Source of the DNA: Pseudomonas sp. R5(2019)
GTDB taxonomy: Bacteria > Pseudomonadota > Gammaproteobacteria > Pseudomonadales > Pseudomonadaceae
DNA: 50,510 nt
Assembly: GCF_009905435.1 (NCBI RefSeq)
Contig: NZ_JAAAMT010000043.1
Coordinates: forward strand, 1-50,510
Reading direction: 5' to 3'
Below the pieces are notes generated by a model. It was not told the origin of the DNA, searched no databases, and worked only from the letters and a program-made list of their open reading frames with translations. Made by a program: the position numbers and the translations under genes. Shown here in pieces: positions 1 through 8,816 of this stretch. Numbering within the stretch: position 1 is the stretch's first letter; the number at the start of each line of letters is the position of its first letter.

Positions 1-149
1 GCAATGTCTTCCCAGGTAACGTTGCGAGTGGCCGGTGCGGTGCCGGTCGCGGCGTTGGCGCCAGCCGACAGCGCCAGCCCGCTCACCAGCAGGAACGCCT
101 GTACGGCAAGTCCCAGGGGGGAGGGGGTGGGTAACGATCTTATTGTCAT
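1..149 (-). CDS. PQQ-dependent alcohol dehydrogenase, N-terminus (runs off the window)
   Basis: The first 49 or so codons of a minus-strand gene that continues past the left edge. It starts at the ATG at 149. The product begins MTIRSLP, has a hydrophobic signal segment ending near an Ala-Asn-Ala-Ala cleavage site, and then reads RNVTWEDI. That block is characteristic of the mature N-terminus of periplasmic quinoprotein ethanol dehydrogenases (ExaA/PedE/QedH). These enzymes oxidise primary alcohols in the periplasm using PQQ and pass electrons to a cytochrome c550. A cytochrome c550-like gene lies divergently at 401, the usual exaA/exaB layout, but it is dead. Catalytic residues lie outside the window, so intactness cannot be judged. 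Confidence 0.8.
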   Translation of the reverse strand, partial: MTIRSLPTPSPLGLAVQAFLLVSGLALSAGANAATGTAPATRNVTWEDI

Positions 150-400
150 GATTGCAGTTCCCAGTGGAGGTTTTGGCCTGCACAGGGTGTGACGCGACGC
201 TGCCGCTTGATACGGAAAAAATCCCGCCCTTTGCGGGAATACTTCCCGGTGGGCACCTGATTTGGATCGTCGCCACAAGCTCTACTACCAAGGGAGTAAC
301 CGCCGGCCACCAAAGCAGCATAGGGGCGTCCGCAGGGGCTTCTTAAGATGGCGACGTAGCCTCTGTAGTGAGGTCTTGCGTGCAATCTCGAGGTAGAACA

Positions 401-735
401 ATGACAACAAAACGCAACGTCGTACTCACCATGGGGCTGTTGGCCAGTTAGATCGGCTGCGGTTCGCCATGGGCCCACGGCAACGTGGTTCCGCAGGCCG
501 TGGCAACCCAGGGCCTGACCCCGATCAAGGAAACCGGCGTGACCGTCGACGGCGATGGCTGGGCCGCCGTGAACCCTTATCGCACATCGCCCGAGCACGA
601 CAAGGCGGTGGAAATCGGCGCCTCGGCCTATAAACAGAACTGCGCGGCCTACCATGGGCTGGAAGCCAAGTCCGGCGGCATCGCCCCGGATCTGCGCATG
701 CTCGATGCCGGCGAGGCCGGAGACCGAGGTGAGAG
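401..735 (+). pseudogene. Cytochrome c550 (ExaB/PedF-like) remnant
   Basis: Reading from the ATG at 401 gives MTTKRNVVLTMGLLAS, then an in-frame TAG at 449, then continues in the same frame with a PedF-like mature sequence (HGNVVPQAVATQ, VNPYR, GLEAKSGGIAPDLR). The haem-binding CxxCH motif reads C-A-A-Y-H near 640-654, so the second cysteine is lost. Homology fades after LDAGEAGD at about 720, before the C-terminal Met ligand region. Intact proteins of this type accept electrons from PQQ-ethanol dehydrogenase. Premature stop, lost haem ligand and missing C-terminus agree that the gene is dead. The exact 3' limit is approximate. Confidence 0.8.
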
Positions 736-791
736 GCGCCCGGAGGTAGTCATGCATGTCCCTGTTGGCGGCGCTTGGATAACGTGTCTGG

Positions 792-1634
792 TCAGCCAGT
801 GGAGGCGCGGTTGGATACCTTCTCAAACCTGCCTTGACACGCCGAAACCAATCGGCTGATTGCATCAATAACCATTTCTGGCTTTTCCCTATGCGGTACG
901 TGACCGCACTCGCTCAGCATCAGCGTTTCTGAACCTCTCTGGGCTAGACCGGCAAATCGCTGGGAGTGCAGCGCTGATCCGAACTCATCGTTCTCACCAT
1001 GGATGACGAGCATGGGGCATTCAATCGCTGGCAGTCCCTTCTCAACACTCCAGGTTGCATAAGAGGGAGAAAGCCAGGTCTGGGTCCAGGCATTCAAAAC
1101 CCAGCGGGCCTTGTCACCGTGGTATTTCTCTAACCGCTCCATCTGCCCCGGTTGCTGAAATTGCTCCTCGGCACTCCTCACGCCGCACTTCGTTCGTTCT
1201 TCAACAAATGCCTGGGCGGACTCAGTCACGAGCGCCACGCAATGCTCAGGGAACAACGCCGCGCAATTTGTCGCCATGGCGCCTCCAACGCTGTGACCGA
1301 ACGCGATGAAGTGGGTGATGCCCAGGCCTGCGCGCAGGTGGGGAAAGTAGCGCTGGGCTTCTTCGCGGATGAAATGGTTAGACCAGTCGCCGGGATGAGG
1401 GTCTGATTTACCAAAGCCCAAGCGGTCGTAAGCGATTACGCTCCTCTTGGTTGCCTTCGCCAGTCGAGAAGGAAAATCCCGCCATAGCTCCACGCATCCA
1501 AGCGAGTCGTGGAACAAAATAACGGGGGGCGCGTCATTTGCTATCTCGCGACGATCAGGGTGCCAGCAGCGTGCGAACATCTGCCCATAAGGTGTGTCGA
1601 TCCAGTGGTCATCCTGAGTCATGCAGTCCTGCAT
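792..1634 (-). CDS. Alpha/beta hydrolase
   Basis: A 280-residue single-domain alpha/beta hydrolase, probably cytoplasmic because no signal peptide is visible. The nucleophile elbow GHSVGG places the catalytic Ser near residue 115. The strand-turn HGENDEFG near 210 supplies the acid, and CGHVPH near 245 the base. An oxyanion-side HDSLG motif lies near 42. The ATG at 1634 has GAGGAT seven bases upstream. The family includes esterases, lactonases and C-C bond hydrolases; the sequence does not show the substrate. It lies downstream of and parallel to the symporter operon, separated from it by a strong terminator, so it is probably transcribed alone. Its 3' end lies close to the broken cytochrome gene. 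Confidence 0.85.
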   Translation of the reverse strand: MQDCMTQDDHWIDTPYGQMFARCWHPDRREIANDAPPVILFHDSLGCVELWRDFPSRLAKATKRSVIAYDRLGFGKSDPHPGDWSNHFIREEAQRYFPHLRAGLGITHFIAFGHSVGGAMATNCAALFPEHCVALVTESAQAFVEERTKCGVRSAEEQFQQPGQMERLEKYHGDKARWVLNAWTQTWLSPSYATWSVEKGLPAIECPMLVIHGENDEFGSALHSQRFAGLAQRGSETLMLSECGHVPHREKPEMVIDAISRLVSACQGRFEKVSNRASTG

Positions 1635-1681
1635 TGCCGATCCTCAACTCAAATTGTTGTGACTTTGTCCGTCAACAGGTT

Positions 1682-1720
1682 GAAAAATGGGGTGTGGCGA
1701 AAATAGCTGCCACACCCCAT
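1682..1720 (-). terminator. Rho-independent terminator of the symporter operon
   Basis: A perfect 12-bp inverted repeat (1687-1698 paired with 1709-1720, ten-base loop) contains GGGGTGTGGC. On the minus strand it is followed by a T-rich run (1682-1688). It lies eleven bases after the symporter stop codon. Confidence 0.85.
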
Positions 1721-1730
1721 CGTAAACCTC

Positions 1731-3395
1731 TTAGTGCTGCGCCGCTTTATCCGCGCCCCAACCGGTCTCAGCCCTTACACATTGATGATCGAATGCCTCG
1801 CGTTCGAGGTTTGCGCGTTTGCTTCGATCAAGGCACGAGGCCGCCCAGGCCACCACGAATGCCAACGGCATCGAAAACAGTGCGGGGTAGTCGTAAGGGA
1901 AGAGTGCCTCGGGATGATGCAAGACTTTTACCCAGACTCCCGGAGAGAGCAAGACCAAGGCCAGGGAACTGATCAGCCCACTCAAACCACCCCAGATTGC
2001 GCCGCGACTGGTCAGGCCTTTCCAATACATGGCCAGCAGCAAGATTGGGAAGTTCGATGACGCGGCAATGCCGAACGCCAGTGCCACCAAAAACGCTACG
2101 TTCTGCCCTTTGAAGACAATCCCCAGTACAACCGCGACGATACCAAGACCGACTGTTGCCCATCGACTGACGCGCATTTCACTTTTGCTGTCTGGTTTAC
2201 CTTTGCACAACACATTGGCATACAGGTCATGAGAGATGGCAGAGGCGCCGGCCAAAGCCAGGCCCGAGACCACGGCGAGGATGGTTGCGAAGGCCACGGC
2301 TGCCAGGAAGCCGAACATCAGATCACCACCCAAGGCCTGGGCCAGGTGCATGATCGCCATGTTGACGCCGCCCAATAATGGGCCGCCAACGACACCTTGT
2401 TCAAAGTACTGAGGGTCCTGTCCGACAATGCTGATTGCAGCGGTTCCCATGATGCAGACCAGTATGAAAAACAGTCCAATCAGACCATAGGCAACGAGTA
2501 CTGATTTGCGGGCGGCCTTGGCGTCGGGCACGGTAAAGAAGCGCATCATGATGTGCGGCAGGCCGGCGATACCAAATACGAGCCCCAAGGACAACGAGAT
2601 CATGGAAACGGGATCAGTGGCGATTTTGATAGGGCCCAGTATCTGTTTCCCGCTCTGGTGGCTGGAAATGGCACTGTCGAGCATTTTTTCCATGCTGAAG
2701 CCGAAGTGATTGAATGCCAACAGTGTCAGTAGCACACCCCCGCTGAGCAATAGAACCGCTTTGATGATCTGCACCCAGGTGGTGGCGACCATGCCCCCAA
2801 ACGTCACGTAGACCACCATCAGTACACCGACGCAGACGACCGCAACCTCATAGTCGAGGCCGAACAACAAATTGATCAATTGGCCGGCTCCGACCATTTG
2901 TACGATGAGGTAAAAGCAGACAATCACAAATGAGCTGAAAGCCGAAAACAGGCGGGTTCCAACGGGGTCGAGGCGGTAGGCGATGATGTCTGCAAGGGTA
3001 AATCTGCCGAGATTGCGCAGCCGTTCAGCCATCAGAAACATGATAAGTGGCCAGCCCAGAATTGCGCTGACCGAATAGATCATCCCGTCAAAACCGGTTG
3101 CAAATACCATGCTGGACACACCCAGCAGGACGGCAGCCGACATATAGTCCCCGGCAATTGCGAAGCCATTCTGTACTCCGCTGATTCCACCTCCCGCGGT
3201 ATAGAAATCGGACGCTGAGCGCGTTCGACCGGCAGCCCAGTACGTGATACCGATTGTGGTAACGACGAACGCCAGGAAAATGGCAATGGCCGTCACGTTC
3301 GGTTGGTGCGAGCTGGGCAGTACATTTTGGGCCACTGCTGCAAAACTGATAAAACAAAGCATTGGGGCGACTATCAGTCGGGAGAGAGATTTCAT
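1731..3395 (-). CDS. Sodium:solute symporter, ActP-like (carboxylate permease)
   Basis: A 554-residue inner-membrane SSS-family protein with a hydrophobic N-terminal signal segment and about thirteen further membrane spans. Blocks typical of the acetate permease branch are visible: YWAAGRTRSASDFYTAGGGI near 53-72, and GNG-type FAIAGDYMSAA near 78. It overlaps the DUF485 gene by four bases (ATGA), the standard yjcH-actP arrangement, so the two are co-translated. Family members import short-chain monocarboxylates with sodium. Neighbouring valine/isobutyrate genes, and a control segment shared with mmsA, suggest uptake of a branched short-chain acid or a product of that pathway (inference). It ends eleven bases before a terminator. 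Confidence 0.9.
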   Translation of the reverse strand: MKSLSRLIVAPMLCFISFAAVAQNVLPSSHQPNVTAIAIFLAFVVTTIGITYWAAGRTRSASDFYTAGGGISGVQNGFAIAGDYMSAAVLLGVSSMVFATGFDGMIYSVSAILGWPLIMFLMAERLRNLGRFTLADIIAYRLDPVGTRLFSAFSSFVIVCFYLIVQMVGAGQLINLLFGLDYEVAVVCVGVLMVVYVTFGGMVATTWVQIIKAVLLLSGGVLLTLLAFNHFGFSMEKMLDSAISSHQSGKQILGPIKIATDPVSMISLSLGLVFGIAGLPHIMMRFFTVPDAKAARKSVLVAYGLIGLFFILVCIMGTAAISIVGQDPQYFEQGVVGGPLLGGVNMAIMHLAQALGGDLMFGFLAAVAFATILAVVSGLALAGASAISHDLYANVLCKGKPDSKSEMRVSRWATVGLGIVAVVLGIVFKGQNVAFLVALAFGIAASSNFPILLLAMYWKGLTSRGAIWGGLSGLISSLALVLLSPGVWVKVLHHPEALFPYDYPALFSMPLAFVVAWAASCLDRSKRANLEREAFDHQCVRAETGWGADKAAQH

Positions 3396-3703
3396 GCTTT
3401 TATCTCCGACAGCAGTGCGAGGGTCATTTGATCAAACGCATTGTTTGCGCGTAATACATAGAAGCCTGTCAGTAGCCAAGAGCCGATGATAAGAATCAGC
3501 GCGGACCATATGCCGAGGGTCAATCCGACAAGTTGCGGGGCATACGTCAATACTTCCGGGTGCCACGACACGGCGGCGACGAACAGCCCGTACAGACTCA
3601 ATACAATGGCGCTAAGGCAGAAGGTCAAGCGGCTGCGGCGTTGGACCAGTGAGCGATATCGGGGGTTTTCGCGGATGGATTGATAGATCGGGTGCGAGGA
3701 CAT
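3392..3703 (-). CDS. DUF485 membrane protein (YjcH-like)
   Basis: A 103-residue protein with two hydrophobic segments (about residues 28-48 and 60-85) and the N-terminal pattern IRENPRYRSLVQRRSRL of DUF485 proteins. These small inner-membrane proteins are almost always encoded directly before ActP-type symporters and are thought to help their assembly or function. Its last codon overlaps the symporter start. The ATG at 3703 follows an AGGAG-like stretch (minus strand TTAAGGAGCG). It is the first gene of the two-gene operon; the presumed control region lies about 250 bases upstream. Confidence 0.9.
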   Translation of the reverse strand: MSSHPIYQSIRENPRYRSLVQRRSRLTFCLSAIVLSLYGLFVAAVSWHPEVLTYAPQLVGLTLGIWSALILIIGSWLLTGFYVLRANNAFDQMTLALLSEIKA

Positions 3704-3930
3704 AGTTACGCTCCTTAATACCTTTTATCGTTATTGGCTGGAGTTTTTTGTTATAGCGCTACCCGGGAACAGGTGGCAGAAACAGCAAGGTGGCAACAAT
3801 AGATGGACAGACAGCAGGGCGTTATAGGTCGTGCAGGCCTCCTTGATTTAATCGGTCGATTGCAATTGTCGCCAGTGGGTGAGGCGGGGTTATTGAAGTT
3901 TCAGAACTTTTTCTTCGATGTCTTCCTCAT

Positions 3931-3995
3931 TTAGCCAGTGCGTCATCAATGTTGAAATCACTCGATCCGCCGATTCAGTTGCAAAATACGCCAGT
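3931..3995 (-). promoter_or_regulatory. Control segment shared with the mmsA promoter region (copy 1)
   Basis: 65 bases match 11373-11437 at about 52 positions with no gaps. The core ACTCGATCCGCCGA is identical. It lies about 250 bases upstream of the DUF485/symporter operon, in the same orientation as copy 2 upstream of mmsA. It is probably a binding region for the AraC-type regulator encoded at 11465 (inference from layout). Confidence 0.6.
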
Positions 3996-4163
3996 CTTTC
4001 GAGGGGCGACTGGACACGCTGGTTATGGATCCAATCTTGTTGTTCAAGGCGTTTTGAGCGGTCTATCCAGAGCCTCAAGATAGAACTATGAGATCGCACA
4101 GGGCAGCGCTGAAACTATATGTGAGCCGGAGTTTTGAAGGACTGAAATGAAGCTTCTGAATAT

Positions 4164-4345
4164 TCAAGTTTTTCGAGGGTTGCACCAGCGCGAGGGTGAA
4201 AGCCCGAATGCTTTCTTGAAATGCCGTGTCATATGACTTTGATCGAAAAATCCGGCTTCTATCGCTGCATCCGACAACGCTTGTCCTGCCAAGGCGAGCG
4301 TCTTTGACGCGGTCAATAATCTGGATTGTACGTTTGTGGTCGTTG
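4164..4345 (-). pseudogene. AraC-family regulator, C-terminal HTH remnant
   Basis: On the minus strand, ending at the TGA at 4164-4166, the frame reads LAGQALSDAAIEAGFFDQSH, then MTRHFKKAFGLSPSRW. This is the second helix-turn-helix and tail of an AraC/XylS DNA-binding domain. No N-terminal effector domain is attached; the frame dissolves before the thiolase gene begins. It is a fossil of an earlier regulator whose 5' part was lost, probably when the adjacent operon arrived or was rearranged. Confidence 0.7.
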
Positions 4346-4426
4346 GGCTGGGGTTCAGAAGCGGCTGCGCCCTTCGTTCAGTCAGAGAGGACCGGCAGAT
4401 GCCGGTCGCACTCGGATGCGAACTGG

Positions 4427-5611
4427 CTAGACCCTTTCAAGAATGGCAGCAATCCCTTGCCCACCCCCAATGCACATTGTCACCAGTGCGTATCGTCCGC
4501 CGGTGCGGTGCAGCTCGTGGATCGCCTTGATCGTAATGATTGCCCCCGTCGCACCCACCGGATGTCCAAGCGAAATGCCCGACCCATTGGGGTTGACCTT
4601 GGCCGGATCGAACTCCAGTTGTTGCGCGACTGCACAGGCCTGTGCGGCAAAGGCCTCGTTCGACTCAATGACATCGATATCTTGAATACTCAATCCCGCA
4701 CGCTTGAGTGCCAGCCGCGTGGCCGGCACAGGACCGATTCCCATGTAGTCAGGTTCAACGCCGGCATGTGCATAGGTCACCAGACGAGCGAGTGGCTGAA
4801 GGTTCTGCTGCTTGACAGCATTCGCCCCTGCCAGCACAAGGGCCGCCGCTCCGTCATTCAGGCTTGAAGCATTACCCGCAGTCACGCTGCCACCCTGTTG
4901 AAACACTGGCTGCATTCTGGTCAGTTTTTCAGCATCGATACCCGCGCGTACGTTTTCGTCGGTGTCAAACAGCACCGTCGTCCTTTTTGACGGCACTTGC
5001 AGGGGTACGATCTGTGACGTGAAGCGACCTTCGGTAATGGCGCGCGCGGCGCGCTGCTGGCTTACAAGTGCCAGCTCATCCTGCATTTCGCGGGTGATGT
5101 TGTAGCGTTCAGCGATATTTTCAGCCGTGACCCCCATATGGATTCTCTTCCAGGGGTCGTGAAGAATCCCGTTCATGTAATCCACGGCCTGACTGTCGCC
5201 CAGTCGACTGCCCCACCGCATGGCAGGCAGGATGTAAGGGCCCCGGCTCATGGATTCCGCACCGCCGGCTACAGCGACTTCGAAATCACCGAGCATCACG
5301 CCTTGCGCTGCAGAAATGACAGCTTGCAGGCCGGAACCGCACAGGCGGTTAACGTTGAAGGCCGGCACTTCCTTGGGAATGCCTGCGCCGATCGCGGCCA
5401 TCCTGGACAGATAGGCATCTCGTGGCTCGGTGGGAATGACGTTGCCCATGACCACGTGTCCGACCTTTTGGCCATCCATATCGGCATGCGCAAGTGCACC
5501 TTTGACGGCAGCCGTTGCCAGATCCGCCAAGGGAGTATCTTTCAACGAGCCGCCGAAGCTGCCGATGGCCGTGCGTGCGGTACCGACAAAGAAAACATCT
5601 GCATGGGTCAT
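4427..5611 (-). CDS. Acetyl-CoA acyltransferase (thiolase)
   Basis: A 394-residue cytoplasmic thiolase, full length for the AtoB/BktB class. The nucleophile Cys is in NRLCGSG near residue 90, the catalytic His in GISLGHPVGATGA near 350, and the second Cys in CIGGGQG near 380. It would cleave 3-ketoacyl-CoA with CoA, or condense acetyl-CoA. It is the last gene of the six-gene minus-strand operon, 15 bases after the acyl-CoA dehydrogenase. Valine breakdown itself needs no thiolase, so its presence suggests the operon also serves isoleucine or short/branched fatty acid oxidation (inference). Confidence 0.92.
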   Translation of the reverse strand: MTHADVFFVGTARTAIGSFGGSLKDTPLADLATAAVKGALAHADMDGQKVGHVVMGNVIPTEPRDAYLSRMAAIGAGIPKEVPAFNVNRLCGSGLQAVISAAQGVMLGDFEVAVAGGAESMSRGPYILPAMRWGSRLGDSQAVDYMNGILHDPWKRIHMGVTAENIAERYNITREMQDELALVSQQRAARAITEGRFTSQIVPLQVPSKRTTVLFDTDENVRAGIDAEKLTRMQPVFQQGGSVTAGNASSLNDGAAALVLAGANAVKQQNLQPLARLVTYAHAGVEPDYMGIGPVPATRLALKRAGLSIQDIDVIESNEAFAAQACAVAQQLEFDPAKVNPNGSGISLGHPVGATGAIITIKAIHELHRTGGRYALVTMCIGGGQGIAAILERV

Positions 5612-5626
5612 TGGAGTGTCCAGTGT

Positions 5627-6778
5627 TCAGAGCGGGTAGTTGACCAGTTCACGCGCAATCAGCAGACGCTGAATTTCGCTCGAACCTTCGTAGATTTGGG
5701 TGATACGCGCATCTCGGTAGTAACGCTCCACCGGATAGTCTTCCAGGTAGCCGTAGCCCCCATGAATCTGCACGGCTTTTGAGCACACGCGCTCGGCCAT
5801 TTCTGATGCAAACAACTTCGCCTGAGAGGCTTCAGACAGGCAGGGTAGGCCGGCGCTTTTCAAGCGTGCTGCATGCAGAATCAGCAGTCGGGTGGCATTG
5901 AGTTGCAGGTGCATATCGGCGAGCAGGTTGGCGATGCTCTGGTGCTCGGCAATCGGTTTGCCAAATTGAATTCGATCACGGGCGTAAACCAATGCCGCTT
6001 CGAAGGCCGCACGGGCGATACCCAGTGCCTGAGCGGCGATGCCGATGCGACCCCCTTCAAGGTTGGAGAGCGCAATCGACAGACCCTTGCCGCGAGAGCC
6101 CAGCAGGTTGGCTTCTGGAATTTGGCAATCGTTAAGGGTGACCGCGCAGGTGTCCGATGCGCGGATGCCCATCTTGTGTTCGCTGCGGTCGACTGAAAAA
6201 CCCGGTGTGTCAGTGGGGACAAGGAAGGCGGACAAGCCTTTCTTTCCCAGTTCCGGATCGGTCACGGCAAATACAATCGCCAACTTGGCGCGTTTGCCAT
6301 TGCTGACGAACTGCTTGGCGCCGTTGAGCACCCATTGACCATCACGCAGCTCGGCACGCGTGCGAAGGTTGTGCGCTTCGGAGCCCGCTTGTGGCTCTGT
6401 CAGGCAGAAACAACCGATCGCCTGGCCGCTGGCCAGGTCCGTCAACCAGGTATCCTTCTGTGCCTGGGTTCCGTAGTTGAGAAGCGGGCCACAGCCGACG
6501 GAGTTATGGATGCTCATCAGCGCACCCACAGCACCGTCACCGACAGATATCTCTTCCACTGCCAGGGCATAGGCAACATAGTCGACGTAGGTTCCGCCCC
6601 ATTCCTCCGGAACCACCATGCCAAGCAGGCCCAGTTCTCCCATCTGTGCGACCAGGGCGTCGTCAATCCACCCGGCCTTTTCCATGGTTTCGGCTCTGGG
6701 CGCGATCTCGCCACGGGCAAAGTCACGGGCCATGTCGCGGATCATGCGTTGCTCTTCACTCAGTTCGAGGTCGTGCAT
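5627..6778 (-). CDS. Acyl-CoA dehydrogenase (isobutyryl-CoA dehydrogenase-like)
   Basis: A 383-residue flavoprotein with the standard acyl-CoA dehydrogenase layout: N-terminal helical domain, middle beta domain (CFCLTEPQAGSEAHNLRT near 125), and C-terminal helical domain with the signature QIHGGYGYLEDYPVERYYRD. The active-site Glu lies in QIYEGSSEIQRL near 365. It oxidises an acyl-CoA to the 2-enoyl-CoA and passes electrons to ETF. Its place in an operon with mmsA, mmsB and a 3-hydroxyisobutyryl-CoA hydrolase makes isobutyryl-CoA the likely substrate (inference from context). The start is the ATG at 6778 after AAGAGA. Confidence 0.92.
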   Translation of the reverse strand: MHDLELSEEQRMIRDMARDFARGEIAPRAETMEKAGWIDDALVAQMGELGLLGMVVPEEWGGTYVDYVAYALAVEEISVGDGAVGALMSIHNSVGCGPLLNYGTQAQKDTWLTDLASGQAIGCFCLTEPQAGSEAHNLRTRAELRDGQWVLNGAKQFVSNGKRAKLAIVFAVTDPELGKKGLSAFLVPTDTPGFSVDRSEHKMGIRASDTCAVTLNDCQIPEANLLGSRGKGLSIALSNLEGGRIGIAAQALGIARAAFEAALVYARDRIQFGKPIAEHQSIANLLADMHLQLNATRLLILHAARLKSAGLPCLSEASQAKLFASEMAERVCSKAVQIHGGYGYLEDYPVERYYRDARITQIYEGSSEIQRLLIARELVNYPL

Positions 6779-6801
6779 CGGGCATCTCTTTTGTAATAGG
6801 G

Positions 6802-7896
6802 TTAAGCACAGGCGGTGCGCGAACGCGTGCTGGTGGCAGGCTCGAAGTCATTGAAAAACGCTTGCACGCGGGCGGGGTCAAGCTCAGCAAGGCTCGGAGG
6901 GTTCCAGGCGGGCTTCTTGTCTTTATCGATGATCAGCGCGCGAACGCCCTCCATCAGATCGCCCTTGTCGAACCATTGGTAACCCAAGTGCAATTCCTGA
7001 GCGAAGCAGTCGGTCAACGACAGGTGGCGACCACGGCGCAGCAGTTCCAGGGTGACGGCCATCGCTACAGGAGAACGGCTGTCCAGCACCTTGGCGGTTT
7101 CCTCGGCCCAGTCCTGGAACTGCGGACAGGATTCGGTCATTAACGCCGCGCGAATTGCAGGCAGGTCGGGCTGGGCGAAGTGCTCGTCGATTGCTGGGCG
7201 CATTGCCTTGAGTTCCGATCCTGGCAACTTGTTGACCCCCAACGTTGCCAGCAGTACCTGCAAGGCTTCCAGCGGTTGCTCGGTCCAACTCATGTTATTG
7301 AGACAATGATCCAGTTCGGCAATCTGCGAGCTGGTAATGCACCAGTCCGCCAACCCTGCATAGAGCGCATCGGCGGCGCGAATCTGCATGCCGCTGACAC
7401 CCAGGTAGGTACCCAACTGCCCAGGCAGGCGCGGTAGAAAAAAGCTGCCGCCAACGTCAGGGAAAAATCCGATGCCCACCTCTGGCATACCCATGCGAGT
7501 GCGCTCAGTGACCACCCGCAGCGCCGCCCCTTGCACCAGCCCCATGCCGCCACCCAGCACCAGACCGTCCATCAAGGCCAGGATAGGTTTGGAGTAAGTG
7601 TGGATGTGTACGTCGAGTGCATATTCTTCTTCGAAGAAAATTTCATGCTCGCGTTTGCCCGACTTGTGGCTCTCATAAAGCATGCGAATGTCGCCACCCG
7701 CGCAGAACGCTTTATCGCCTTCGGCCCGCAGCACCACCGCGACAATGTCTGGGTCCTGTTCCCAGGTTTTAAGCTGTTGCTGGAGCAGGCAAACCATGTG
7801 CAAGGTCAGCGCATTGAGACCACCTGGGCGATTCAGTGTCAGGTGGCCGATGCGGTTGCGTACGGCAGCCAGAACGGGCGCTTCGACATCGCTCAT
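6802..7896 (-). CDS. 3-hydroxyisobutyryl-CoA hydrolase
   Basis: A 364-residue crotonase-fold protein that hydrolyses 3-hydroxyisobutyryl-CoA to free 3-hydroxyisobutyrate in valine catabolism. It is longer than ordinary enoyl-CoA hydratases, as expected for this hydrolase group. Features include the oxyanion-hole block DKAFCAGGDIRMLYE, the GLVLGGGMGL loop, MPEVGIGFFPDVGG with its conserved Glu and Asp, and the extra C-terminal domain. I chose the ATG at 7896, which has AAGGAG ten bases upstream; a TTG at 7902 overlapping the mmsB stop would add two residues. It is tightly coupled to mmsB. Confidence 0.92.
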   Translation of the reverse strand: MSDVEAPVLAAVRNRIGHLTLNRPGGLNALTLHMVCLLQQQLKTWEQDPDIVAVVLRAEGDKAFCAGGDIRMLYESHKSGKREHEIFFEEEYALDVHIHTYSKPILALMDGLVLGGGMGLVQGAALRVVTERTRMGMPEVGIGFFPDVGGSFFLPRLPGQLGTYLGVSGMQIRAADALYAGLADWCITSSQIAELDHCLNNMSWTEQPLEALQVLLATLGVNKLPGSELKAMRPAIDEHFAQPDLPAIRAALMTESCPQFQDWAEETAKVLDSRSPVAMAVTLELLRRGRHLSLTDCFAQELHLGYQWFDKGDLMEGVRALIIDKDKKPAWNPPSLAELDPARVQAFFNDFEPATSTRSRTACA

Positions 7897-7898
7897 GC

Positions 7899-8789
7899 TC
7901 AAGTCTCCTTGCGGTAGAGGTTGATGATTGCGGAGAAATCCAGGCTGCCGTTGCCTTGGGCGCTGAAGGTTTGGTACAGCTGCTGGGCAAAGGCGCCGAG
8001 CAGCACCGGTTGGCCGATTTGCCTGGCTGCTTCGCTGGCAAGTCCCAGGTCTTTGAGCATCAGGTCGGTACCAAATCCGCCGCTGTAGCCGCGGGAGGCA
8101 GGCGCATTTTCAAGCACGCCCGGGAAGGGGTTGTAGGTGTCCGAACTCCAGCAGCGGCCACTGGAGGTATTGATGATGCCGGCCAGTACGCTGGCTTCCA
8201 TTCCCAGCGAAACGCCGAGAGCCATGGCTTCTGATACGCCGATCATCGAGATGCCGAGCAGCATGTTGTTGGCGACTTTGGCCACCTGGCCATTGCTTGA
8301 GTTGCCGCAGTGCACGATGTTCTTGCCCATGGCAGAGAGAATGGGCTGCGCGAGATCGAAATCGTTGACCGAACCGCCCACCATGAACGTCAAGGTGCCA
8401 GCTGTGGCACCGCCCGTTCCCCCGGAGACCGGGGCGTCGAGCATGGGGTTGCCGTGGTCGACGGCAGCCTTGGCCACTTCCCGAGCCGTGAGCGGGTCGA
8501 TCGTGGAGCAGTCAATTAGAAAAACACCAGGCCGAACGTTGGCGAGAATGCCTGTGTCCCCCAGGTAAACGGATTTCACGTGGGCTGCCGCTGGCAGCAT
8601 CGTGATGATCAGCTCTGAGTCGCCTTGAGCAAGGGCTGCTGGCGATTCAGCAGTGTGTGCGCCGGCTTCGCTCAGGCGTGCCAGGGACGCCGACGACAAA
8701 TCGAATACGGTCAATGTGTGGCCGGCCTTGATCAGGTTCAGAGCCATCGGCCCGCCCATGTTGCCAAGTCCTACGAAACCTATTTTCAC
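7899..8789 (-). CDS. mmsB: 3-hydroxyisobutyrate dehydrogenase
   Basis: A 296-residue NAD-dependent beta-hydroxyacid dehydrogenase converting 3-hydroxyisobutyrate to methylmalonate semialdehyde. The Rossmann motif GFVGLGNMGGPMALNL is at the N-terminus, the substrate-binding block DAPVSGGTGGATAGTL lies near 118-133, and the catalytic Lys is in GQVAKVANN near 170. Length and motifs match MmsB. It lies in order with mmsA, and the hydrolase gene downstream begins within a few bases of its stop, so the two are translationally linked. Confidence 0.94.
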   Translation of the reverse strand: MKIGFVGLGNMGGPMALNLIKAGHTLTVFDLSSASLARLSEAGAHTAESPAALAQGDSELIITMLPAAAHVKSVYLGDTGILANVRPGVFLIDCSTIDPLTAREVAKAAVDHGNPMLDAPVSGGTGGATAGTLTFMVGGSVNDFDLAQPILSAMGKNIVHCGNSSNGQVAKVANNMLLGISMIGVSEAMALGVSLGMEASVLAGIINTSSGRCWSSDTYNPFPGVLENAPASRGYSGGFGTDLMLKDLGLASEAARQIGQPVLLGAFAQQLYQTFSAQGNGSLDFSAIINLYRKET

Positions 8790-8816
8790 GATGAGTCCTC
8801 ACTGCTGGGCTGGGGG

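Larger units (their letters stand above)
3704..4426. other. Gene-poor interval between symporter and valine operons
   Basis: 723 bases without a convincing intact gene. It holds the presumed symporter promoter region, the 65-bp control segment at 3931-3995, and an AraC C-terminal remnant at 4164-4345. A 69-codon minus-strand open frame (3890-4099) has no recognisable domain and overlaps the control segment, so I do not call it. Confidence 0.7.

Noticed and set aside
3890..4099. 69-codon minus-strand open frame before the symporter operon
   Set aside because: No recognisable domain, no clear ribosome-binding site, and it overlaps the duplicated noncoding control segment.
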